In this document: positions 22,843 through 41,615 of the stretch, piece by piece
How positions within the stretch are numbered: position 1 is the first letter of the stretch
Layout of the letters: every line of letters starts with the position of its first letter
Source: Balanoglossus misakiensis
Taxonomy: Eukaryota; Hemichordata
NCBI GenBank assembly: GCA_040954595.2
Contig: CM082591.2
Location: 868,001-932,000 of the forward strand
Length of the DNA stretch: 64,000 nt
Direction: 5' to 3'
The notes under the pieces: generated by a model
Database searches by the model: none
What the model was told of the DNA's origin: nothing
The model's input: the letters and a program-made list of their open reading frames with translations, nothing else
Translations under genes and position numbers: made by a program

Positions 22843-24396
22843 CTGAAAAACAAAGTAAAGAGAAGAATGCTTGGACGATTATATTACGAAGGGTACCGTA
22901 ACATACTTACCATGATCGCACATGGAAGCTTACCTGGTTGAGGTCTACGTGACACAACGATCGGTCCTGTTATCAGGCAAAATGAACATAGATCTATCAA
23001 AAACTGCGGTTTAATATGAGATCAGTTTATACCCTTACCTTCGCATGCACCGATCCCATACTGTATTTACTTATTTAGGCTAAAATCAAACGCATTACAC
23101 GGGAAATCCGATGATTACCCACAGTATGCAGTTCCACTACTGTTGACCCACTCACCAACAGCTGAATCTGGACAGCATTAGAATGTGATTGGTTTTCAAA
23201 TGTGCAAGTGAGAAGCACACTGATCATGGGACTCTGAATCCATACTTATCCGATTCCGATTCTGATTAGTGGTTCGCGGATGCCTTCTGCTTCAAGAGTT
23301 CAAAGGTTATAAGAGGAATCCATTGTTAGGAGGGGTATTCAGAGTTGACAGGGGCATTTTGAGGGATAATTTGTGGTGCTTTACCTTGAAGAAGATGACG
23401 ACTCTCTTTATGAGGAGGAAGCATGGAAGAATTCTATGTGCTTGTATTCTTTTGGGACCGGATATTTTAGCCCGAGGACCCCGTGATCCTACCGAATTGA
23501 TATGTCTGAAAACGGGAACCATGGGAACCATTCATTGAGGATGGGGCCGCTTCGGCTGCCGAAAATCGACGGACAACATGTACAAGAAATGTTTGGCCTG
23601 GTGAAACTTTATAATAGTACATGTACACCATGAAGCCATGGTCTCATTGTACACCTACTAGTATAATACAACTTACTAGCTGTTTATGATAAGACGTACT
23701 TCTTGCTGTTGTCAATTAAACTAACAATCTTTTGCGGCCAAATACTTCATTATCTTTCTACAATCCTTGACTTTACGCAGTCAAAAATGTGTCTAGTGGT
23801 TTGCTGTCATTAAAGTGTACTGGAAATGCGACTTTTTCTTCATGAGGACTGAAGTTCATTCTGCGTCTAACTTGTGTGTATAGAAAACTATATCTTCAAC
23901 AGTAATTAATTCATACATTACTTCAAAAGCTGTTACTTCGTGCATTTCTTAAAACAGTGGCTCATTCAGAAATCCAATAAATGCGGGTCTCATCAAATTA
24001 TCTACAGTAGCAGAAATAGTCGATTTCTTTTGAGTTTTTTGCCGCAGTTGGCCTTCAGGGAGTTAGCCCACAATTGTTCGGATCTGACAGAACACAGTGG
24101 TGAACTCAATCGACCTTTTTCGTGTCGACTGCAGAAAAGGACGTGTGACCCCATTTAATGATCAACCCGACAGTACAGTTCGTCATATTAACTCAAAAGC
24201 ACTCCTGCGGCCTGGCTCAAAGCTTCGGCCTGCTTTCGTAAAACTGAAATTATATCGGGTGCTAAGTTAGATTCTTGAGGAACTGTGATAAATCGTTATC
24301 ACTTAACTTACACCAAGCCTGGAACAACCGTCCATACAACAGAAGTGGTCGGAACCGACGTAAGCTTTCCGACGTGCAACGCAGTCCGTACACAAA
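22843..24396. promoter_or_regulatory. divergent intergenic region SAMM50 / nrf-6-like
   Basis: 1.55 kb between head-to-head genes. On the minus strand CAACCAG|gtaagc near 22933-22927 is a good donor and probably ends the untranslated first exon of SAMM50 (acceptor at 22843). Frames at 23269-23538 and 23940-24158 lack an ATG in good context or any homology and are not called. Confidence 0.45.
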
Positions 24397-27300
24397 ATGA
24401 GAGTTGAGAGTCTAGCTCTGTTCGTGTCTGTCATATATGGCTGTAGTGTTGTAGGAGAGTCACAGCTTCTCGGCAGACGCGTTGCTGTTCCCGATGGAAC
24501 GATTTGGAGGGAATTGGACAAAGCGAGAGGACTACAGAACGACAGAATGTTGCAGCAGTTCGTTCACGATTCGGCGCTTGGCAACCTTCGCGGTGCCGCC
24601 ATTGATCCAAGCGCCATTTTGTCGTCAGTCTCGTCAGCTGAATTCGCTTCATACAACGTCAGCCAGAAATGTGCCAACGACACGATTAGGTACATAATGG
24701 ACATGGTTTCGAGAAAACCGTATGCAATCAAAAGTAAGTATAGAGTACGTCCAGAGAAATTGATGCGTACGTGTACTTTAAACACTGCGTGGGGTCTTCA
24801 AGATTATATATTCCTTGTTGAGTCATGATCAGCATGATCGGAAAGATAGCATTTGTACATGTCTTGACATTGCTTGTGAGCATATGATATATGCAAACTT
24901 GCTAATAGTTTTAATCTGGAAATGAAAATATTACGAAATCCCATCTACAGTGCTAAAAACTTGATTTTCAGGTCAAACTGTTGCAGGTTTAGAAAGACAC
25001 AAACTATTTCCAAAAAGATCACATTTTACAAGCAAGAAGATGCTTATGTTGAATGTGTCTTTTGATCAAGAGAACCACGTGACCGTGAGAGAATAGATCA
25101 AGGAGAGGAGCTCTCGGTTGTTATAGTGACCGAGTTTGTACACCTCCAGGGTGCAGTGTTCAAGGCTAAGCCACTGAGAAGGACAGCTGTGTTCTTTAAA
25201 TGTGATTCCAATTTTGGAGACATCAAGAAGTATAAACTGACAAACCAGGGGCTCATCGAGTTCGGAAAAGGTTCTATTCAATATAATGGCAGTAAGTAAG
25301 CGTGGCTCCTTACATACTTCTCGCTTGTCATTCTACCAACAGTGCTCGATTCTATGGCTAAGCCGCCTGCAGGAATTATGGAAGGCAACTTTCAATGGAT
25401 CGGAGCTCCTGAGGAGTGTCGTGGGGTCAAAAGTGATGATTACGTCAACGGTCCAGGTTTTAATGGAAGATATTGCCAGGCTTACTTTTCATTGGGAGGT
25501 CCCGAGGTAGGTCACGTGTCTTTGCTTTGCGATGTGAAATGAAAGAAAGGAGTCAAGCTACAGATCTTGACCTGGACTGGTGAGAAAGGTCATTGACGGA
25601 TATGCCTTTGTTTAGTCGGATAACACTGCCCTGTTGCCCTTCAGCTTGTTATACGTCGTAGGTGCGCTTTGCAAAGACTTCTTTGCGCTTTTCATTTGCG
25701 TTTGTGCAAGGGTCTGTTCAAAGGGTTGATGTCCTGAAAAGATTCGGTTCAATGGGGCTTTAAGTAGGGTTTGAACAAGAGTGACAGAGACTCCCATGGT
25801 GCACTTCGATACCATGGTTACCGAACTTACCGGTTGTTGTTAAATCTTATAGCGCGGTCTTTAAAGTTTACGATCACCCCTGCAAATTAAACGACGGTTA
25901 CCATGGAAAGTTGAGATCTGGCTATCTCGTAGGAAAACTTAGACATCCTTGTCACTATTTAATTAAATAAGCGCCCCGACAACAAAACTATGAAGAGCTA
26001 TCAGTGTTTGCAAATGGCTGGGTGTAGATCTAACGCGTTAAACGGAACAAATACAATATGACATGAACGTCTTGTTATTTTGCTATGCTCGACCTTTCCA
26101 TATCTCGATTGAACATACAGGTCATCACGAGTTCACGACCTTGTCAAGCACACCTTATCAAATATAGCAATACAAACATAAGAATCTAAATGCATTGTAA
26201 ATGTAAATAAAAACCACCAATGGTTTTGGTAAAAAAATTACTTTGTGTTCAGATAAGAAATATATTTATGCGTTTAAGCCTAATTGCAAATGGTGTTGCA
26301 TGCCATTATGTGTTTTAATTGATTACTTTTCTTTCGCATGTTCTTTGATCACAGAACGAAATGTTTCCTGGTGCGTTCTCTGCATTCGTGTACGGCTTTT
26401 GTGTTCCTGATACCTGTGTAGGTGCTGATGTCTCAGAGATGTTACATGCAGGTAAGTGCCTGGCAAAATTTTAAATTTATAGCTAAACTTTTGGTGGAGT
26501 TGGGTGGATGCTTGCGTGGCCAAGACATTAGGGTAAGATGGCGACTGTCCCAACCTCGATCCAGGACGTCGACCTCGTACCAGCCCATTTAAATTGCAAT
26601 AAAACAGAGTGTTATTGCTCACAACATAATTCACTCAACCGGAATATTTATCGTTGTAAAGATTAGTTATTGTGACTCGAGTGTCATACAACAAATAAGT
26701 TGATGTGGTTACTTCAATTACAGGACTTGAACTCTTACCAATAAAGGGTCAGAACGCTTCGCATGTACTTTGCGCAGAGGACCAGAAAATATCCACCGGT
26801 GCGATCGTCATGTTGTAAGTGATGCTTAATAGTATTCGCGAGATATCGCGAGGCTTGATTAACAGGTTGCAAGCCAAGTAAAGCAGAGTTTGAAATGAAG
26901 TGCAGAGTTTGACAAAAATTATGCGTTAGCATTCAGGTGTTATATTCGGTGCCTTGATTCTAAATCGCCTGTCTTTCTTGATCCGCTTTAGTGTTATTAT
27001 TGGCATATTAGTATTACTGATGATTATTGGCACGGCCTACCAGTTGGTCATCCAGTTCATGCAACGAGAGAAAGACAGCGACGAGAACATCCTGCCAGTT
27101 TCTTTACAACATGACGTCAGAGAAGACGAGGAGATATTGACGCTAACAAAACTCGATCCAAAGGGTCTACAGTATAAGCCAGGTATGTTTCTGTTTGAGG
27201 AAACTTCCAAAGATGATTTGATTTTAATTGGAAGAAATGACACATCAGAAGTTTAATAGACCGCGTAGTACTCATTCGATGATTTTTGACGTCATTGATA

Positions 27301-28140
27301 TTAGCATTATGTGCTGAGAACAGCGGATGGCAACATGTGCGCTCATATCTTACAGGTGTCTTCGGTCAGTGTCTTCTGGCGTTCTCTGTCCTGGAGAATG
27401 GTCGGAAGATCTTGGACACCACTCACGCCTCCGGTACACTGGCTGCTATTCATGGTATTCGGGTTCTCAGCATGTGGTGGGTCATTCTTGGACACAGTTA
27501 TATCTTTACGGTTATGGTTTCAGGTTAGTTTCCAGTTGGATTATCTCTGAAGAAACTACATTGTTGTTGTTGTTGTTGTTGTTGTTTTCGTGTCCCGTAA
27601 ATTGTGCTATTTAGCGATGATAATTCAAACGACTGATTTTAAAAGAGTTAAAATTATTACCTACCAAATGCAACTTTATTCCCAATACTATGTGATATAA
27701 TTTTCTATATGTACAAATGGGATATCTTTTTTGCAGACAATATTACCGCCATGCAAGATGTTATGAAACGGTTCTCATTCCAAGCAATATCGAACGCCAC
27801 ATTCTCAGTGGATACATTCTTCTTTCTCAGGTAGAGTAACTCTAATATGAATGGGTACGACTTGCAACAGACATGAATATAAATGAGTAGGAATACTAAT
27901 AAGTATCCGGCACTCAAGACAAGCTAAGCAGAACTTTGTAGTTTTAGTTGAATACGTTATATTGTGTGTGAAAATATCTGCATTTAAGCATTTTCTAATT
28001 TTAGATATGTCTTGTCTCTCTATCTTCTTCACAGTGGATTGCTGGTAACTTATCTCACGTTGAAAGAGCTAAATGGTGGTCATAAAGTAAATTGGGCGAT
28101 TTTCTACTTGCATCGTTTTTGGAGGTAAGTTAGTTTTGGT

Positions 28141-28174
<34 letters not shown>

Positions 28175-30183
28175 GTCCGTCCGTGCATCTTTACTGTAGT
28201 TTGTCTGAATCTTCTAACATGGTTCTGTAACATGGTTTTTTTCTCGACAGATTGACACCGATGTACATGTTCGTGATTTTCTTCTCGACCTACGTAGTGC
28301 CACTTTTCGGAAGCGGTGCGTTCAAAATGGCATATAACAGTGTCGAAAACCCCTGCCTCAAGTATTGGTGGACGAACCTGCTGTATATCAATAACTTGTA
28401 TCCAGGTGATCTACAGGTAATTATGCAGAGAATCACAGTCTGTTTTTTGAATATTCTAATTTCCCGAAAATTGCAGAAGTATTCCTAAGTTACAAGCGGC
28501 CGATGGACGAACAGTCCACCTATCTCATAGGCTCCAGCGGAGCTAACTAACATCCATGTTGTTGGTCTTTTAGTCTCAGTGTTTTCCATTAGGTTGGTAT
28601 CTGGCAAACGACATGCAGTTTCACGTCATCAGTCCCTTGGTGATTGTGCTGTTGTACAAGTGAGTATTAATGTACGTAATAAGTATATCAGGAATATGAA
28701 GATTATACTTGGACAAGAGAACTTTTGACAGAAATGACATGTCCAAATGTGCGTTCCTCTTCCAGACGGCCGAAAATTGGTTATGCTGCAATGGGCGTTC
28801 TCTTGTCAGGATGTCTAGCTGTGCGAGCTGGTTTGAGTGTTCATTTAGGTCTGACATCAAGCTTGAACGACCAGTAAGTCTAATATTTTTGTTCACGATT
28901 GCGTGTAAGCGGTGTTGCCATGTTCGTGTTTTAGCACGTGCTTTCAAATAGCAATAATAGGTTATGTTTAGACATTGACTACATGCAACCGATATTGTCT
29001 CAACCCTGTTATGACGTCAACAGATTCAATATGGCAAACGGAACTCAGACCAACTTCAACTCAGCAGCCTTCTACGTCAAACCGTGGAATCGCATTGCCA
29101 CTTACGTCATCGGGATGTTTGTTGGTTACCTCTTGGTGAAGACTTCATGCAAATTAAAGATTCACAGAGTAAGATAAAGTATTTTTGTCCCATACTCATG
29201 CTGATGTCGTCTCCTCCTAGCGATGATTAACGTGAATATTGCCGATGATATTTAACGTGGTTTACGTCACCAGTTCTTGCGCTGATTCCCGGAACTATAT
29301 TCACCACCAACAGGTCATTAATCTCCTGGGTTGGGCAGCTGCATGGGCCATTGCTTTGGCTGTGTTGTATGGATTATACGGAACACTTCATGGAGTGGTC
29401 CTGTCTCGTTCGGTTGATGTCTTTTACACGACTGTTTGTAGGACTGCATGGGGCGTCGCTATTGGCTGGCTCACTTTCGCCTGTCTCACAGGAAACGGAG
29501 GTAGGAAAACGTATCCTTTATTTTACATGTCTTAGAGTAATTATGTAAAAAAGAAACAACTGATGGTTAATTTTGACCTTGTTATAATTTTATACGGAAT
29601 TGAGACCATCAACATGGCGGAAAACCCTGTGATGTGATTGGTCAACTTTTCTATATTGACCTCGTTTTGAGTTCAAATCCATGATGGCTGCGTGAGGGCA
29701 CTAGACTTTTCAAAATGGTGGTTGATGTCTGCCGTTCCCACTTCCCACAGGTCCAATCAACGCCATTCTCGCGTGGAAGGCGTGGATACCTATCAGTAGA
29801 TTAACATACGCCGCTTATCTGACACATTTCGAGGTGATGATTGTTTACTACCAGTACCGAGACAGGCTGCTTCATGTGACCGATATAGATGAGGTAAGAA
29901 TTTTGAACTGCTCTACACAGATTGCGTCAAAATTATGAAATGCATTGATGGAGTTATGTTGTTTGTTTGCCTATACCCGAAATAATGGTGTCATCCTTTC
30001 TAGATCTTTTCCTTCCCTCCTTCCTTCCTAACTTCCTTCTCTCTCTGTAACCACTTGTAGATCTACCATTTCTTGGCTGCGTTGGTCATATCCTACTGCA
30101 TATCATTCATACTCTCTCTGATGGCCGAAGCTCCGATGAGGAAACTCGAGAGAATCGTCCTTGGCAAAGACAAAGAGAAATAA
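24397..30183 (+). CDS. nrf-6-like: nose-resistant-to-fluoxetine (nrf-6)-like acyltransferase
   Basis: Fifteen exons: 24397-24733, 25343-25506, 26355-26451, 26724-26814, 26992-27182, 27356-27523, 27737-27830, 28035-28124, 28251-28416, 28574-28659, 28766-28873, 28961-29168, 29314-29500, 29751-29893 and 30061-30183. They join in frame to 750 residues. Residues 1-21 form a signal peptide. The NRF domain follows (PPAGIMEGNFQWIGAPEEC, GRYCQAYF, FCVPDTC), then a first membrane span near 231-250 and an acyltransferase-3 domain of many membrane helices (HGIRVLSMWWVILGH with the conserved His near 340, SVDTFFFLSGLLVTY, WYLANDMQFH). These proteins move or acylate lipids in nematode gut (known for nrf-6/ndg-4); substrate here unknown. 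The bases around the stop, GAAATAAAG, also form AATAAA. The gene is widely expanded in marine invertebrates. Confidence 0.94.
24972..25291 (+). pseudogene. frameshifted, phase-compatible extra exon in nrf-6-like intron 1
   Basis: A segment bounded by a good acceptor (gattttcag, exon side starting 24972, phase 1) and a very strong donor (GGCA|gtaagtaag at 25291/25292). The entry frame is open for 40 codons and stops at TAG 25094-25096. An overlapping second frame is open from about 25060 to the donor and leaves in phase 1, the phase needed by the next real exon. The 320 bp length is one base off a phase-preserving length, so the exon is broken by a single-base indel. The encoded segment (with RTAVFFKCD in the second frame) matches no family I recognise with confidence. 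It could be a decayed cassette exon or an assembly base error. Confidence 0.45.
27561..27586. repeat. (TTG)n microsatellite
   Basis: About nine TTG units in intron 6 of the nrf-6-like gene. Confidence 0.95.
28139..28184. repeat. (CCAT/CCGT)n microsatellite
   Basis: Eleven tetranucleotide units, CCAT grading into CCGT, in intron 8 of the nrf-6-like gene, starting 15 bp after the donor. Confidence 0.95.
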
Positions 30184-31440
30184 AGCTTCATGTCCTGCAT
30201 CAAAACTCGACATTGAGTGATATTATACTATAGTCGCCTAGCAACGGGCGTCAGCGCCCAGAATTATTGGGTCACACCGCCATCATTAAAATGCACATTT
30301 ACGAATCGTACACGCAAGCTCACGTAATTTCGATGTTACTGGCAATTTAAGATGTTCGCTATGCCTTTTTGTAGGGTTTTGTAAAATTCAATTGTTTTAT
30401 TGAGTCACGTCGACATTCTGAAGGACGGGTTGAGCAAAGTGTGTCTGGTTAGTCTGTGAATTACGATAGTTTCAGCAAATTGCAATGTTAGTTTTTTCAA
30501 CTTTTGGAATAGAAACTTAAGCTGTAGAGATGCCTGGGGGGCAGACAGATAGGCAGGCAGGCGTTCGGCGTATGAGTAGTCATGTCGTTTGTATATTGCT
30601 TGACAATCATTTTATGGATCTTGTGGAAATTGGGCATGACAGTCATATCCATGTTTTAATGAAATTGAATGGCTTGTTGATTTTTAGATGAAAATTATGT
30701 TCATTAAATATACCAAGTGTCACTTTTTACAAACCTTTCGTGCATACTTTTTGTGGTGTGAAAACAGTCACTTTGGTCTCTGACCTTGGACAGCGCCCTC
30801 CAGTTACAAGTGACAGTTACACGTGATTACGTTGTGTGGTCCTTTCCACCCAACGGAAGAAGCAGGGGGGTCTGGGTAACCGAGACTACCTCTTCACTCG
30901 CTGAAGGATGTCTAGAAGTCATGAGCGTTCTGATTGGTGAGTGTACATATCTTGTCTGGGAATATTCAACATTTTAAAATGTACAGCGAACTTGAGCCAT
31001 CTATGCTAAGCAAAACATTCTAGCCTGTCATTGGAAATGTCTCGTGAATCGGTATTGTTGTCAGGGTGGGAATCGTCTGAAAGTCTTGTTAATTACGTCA
31101 CACGGCGGCGGCCATCTTCCCTAGTTAAACCAGCATAGTGCCATCTAGCGATAGCATTTGGACAGGAAGCCATACTAGACCGACTGCGTCTACACATTAA
31201 TTTGACGAACTACTATAGTTTACCGTGAAAGTTTTATTAGCAAAACAAAAATAAAAAATACATATAAAGTAACAAAAAATGATAACACGCGTTAACGTGA
31301 TTTCGGTTGATATTATAGTGTTAACGTGATTTCGGTTGTTACAACTGACAACAATAGCGTGCACCATAAACTGTCCATTACTCGGGTAAAATCCCATAAA
31401 ATGCAAATAGGTTTCTTGCGTTCTGACTCCGACCATTCCA
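30184..31440. other. intergenic between convergent nrf-6-like and GH9 genes
   Basis: 1.25 kb. It contains an X-box-like GTCGCCTAGCAAC near 30232-30244 and a CRE plus YY1-like cluster near 31093-31120. The frame at 30786-30977 has no ATG or homology support. No gene is called. Confidence 0.4.
31093..31120. promoter_or_regulatory. CRE-like and YY1-like cluster
   Basis: ATTACGTCAC (half-to-full CRE) is followed within 6 bp by GGCGGCGGCCATCTT, which reads AAGATGGCCGCC on the minus strand, the textbook YY1 site. It lies downstream of both neighbouring genes, so it does not serve an annotated start. Confidence 0.35.
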
Positions 31441-36300
<4,860 letters not shown>

Positions 36301-37162
36301 GTTGTTCAAACTTTGGAATAGATCCACTCCAGATCGGTGACTCTATCACAAGGCTAGTCGCAGCGATGACTAGGCATCCGTGACTACTTTGACCTGTGGC
36401 TTGTCTTTTAAAACAGTGCACAGAAGAGTTCTGAAGTGGCGTTCTGTGGTGCCGTTACCTTTCTTATAGTGTTTGGGCGTCGTCATTATTTATAGGGGTG
36501 CGTTGGACTTCTTCCCTTCTTCCCAAAATCTAAGGGTGACGCATTTATTGGCCCGACGTCCAAAGAAACAACATATAGGTGTAGACATTACTCATACTTG
36601 TGTATACCTTCCACAAGACGATGTAAACAAGTCAAACTATTTATTTCTTTGTGAAGACATCGAATTCCCTAGCATGTGTCCTCGGTTACTCAAAGAAACA
36701 CGGGGATGTCATGCGTGTTACAGGCCAGGGCTGCTGCACAATACAATGATTGCGTGGTCGTTTGTTCATACCGTTGTTGCTCTTTATTGTCTGTGTGCTA
36801 TTGGCTAAGCTTTGGTAATGGCAAAGCGATGTTTCTCAATTTAAGGTCCATTTTTCAGTGGATTTTCATTCGAATTCCGATTGTTGGGCATCCGAAGAGC
36901 AATCCAAGTCTGAAAGTGTGTGTGCACTGGAATGCAAATAAATACAGCGTCATACTACGAGCGAGAAATAGCTTCGCAAATTTATTTGATTCTGCAACTG
37001 ATCTCTAGCACACTTTCAAATTGGAAAAATCATTTCAGGAAAACTTATTACAACATTGTTATATGTAAAAAGTCCCAGCAAGTAAGTCGACAGTACGTCC
37101 TTATTTGGTAGATTTCTGGACTTTCATGTGTAATTAATCTTCAATCAGCCGCCATATTGTTG
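36301..37162. promoter_or_regulatory. intergenic, GH9 II 3' end to GH9 I start
   Basis: 862 bp. It must hold the GH9 I promoter and the GH9 II 3' UTR. GCCGCCATATTG near 37149 reads as a YY1-like site on minus. Plus frames at 36473-37111 begin at GTG or TTG or lack support. Confidence 0.4.
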
Positions 37163-40706
<3,544 letters not shown>

Positions 40707-41615
40707 GTTGCTCGCTTGGTACACGTCAGCAGTCGGAGTCTTGTACTATAGGCAGGACGAGCTATGTGAGCAAAAAGTGTTGATATCACCCTAGGATATC
40801 GTAGCACACAGGTAAAATTTATAGGTTCTATGAATTTTGGGAGTTTATTTTGTGTCCAAAAATGCGTGGGTTCCGCTTGACTGAACCAAGTGGGAGGTTA
40901 ATGCGAAAATTCGGCTCTGTTATTTGTTTTATTTATTGGCTTTCGTTGTGAATGGTTAAAATTTACAACTTGCGTGATTGGTTGACTTGTCTATTCTGCG
41001 ATGGACATATAAGTCGTACATAGAAACACATTAACCGGCGCTCTATCAAACACAATCATACCACAATTTTATTGTGGATGTTTTGTTATGATCGGTTTGC
41101 AGTTTATTGCCTTAGAAATGTATTGCTGCGAGTGGGAAATACATCAGTGGCTGACCTTTACAGTTTACATATAATAACTATAAGTCGATTCTTGGAATAA
41201 ATTCATAATGTAAACGCGCCAAACAGAGGGGTGGCAGACATGTAAACATCATATGTGGCTCACTGCTGGTACCCAGCCGCAGACGTCAGCGGTTTCTTTG
41301 GCCTTCCATGGCGACAAAGAGCGAAGGAAGCGAAAAGAATAAAACCGAACACGGTGGTAGAAAAAGACACTCAGATTTATTGAATATGACCACGTAAATA
41401 AAATAGATCACATAGAAATTATACCAACAAAATTAATTACTGATGATAACGACGAGAACAAAGAAATACGATAGTAATGATCTGTACGATCATATAGTTG
41501 TTGTTGTTGTTGTTGTTGTTGTTGATGATGATGATGATGATGATGATGATCAGGATGACCCTAATAACACCTCGCAGGATCCAGCCAACTGTTTGTAATC
41601 GAAATCTTCCCAAAC
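40707..41615. promoter_or_regulatory. intergenic upstream of GH9 II
   Basis: 909 bp upstream of GH9 II and downstream of the LDLa gene. It has a (TTG)n(ATG)n repeat at 41498-41551 and no supported frame. The 5' UTR and promoter of GH9 II must be near 40707-41000. Confidence 0.4.
41498..41551. repeat. compound (TTG)n(ATG)n microsatellite
   Basis: About nine TTG units followed directly by nine ATG units. Confidence 0.95.

Noticed and set aside
23269-23538. 89-residue plus frame and its minus-strand mirror
   Set aside because: No ATG in good context, no homology, and lies in a probable promoter region.
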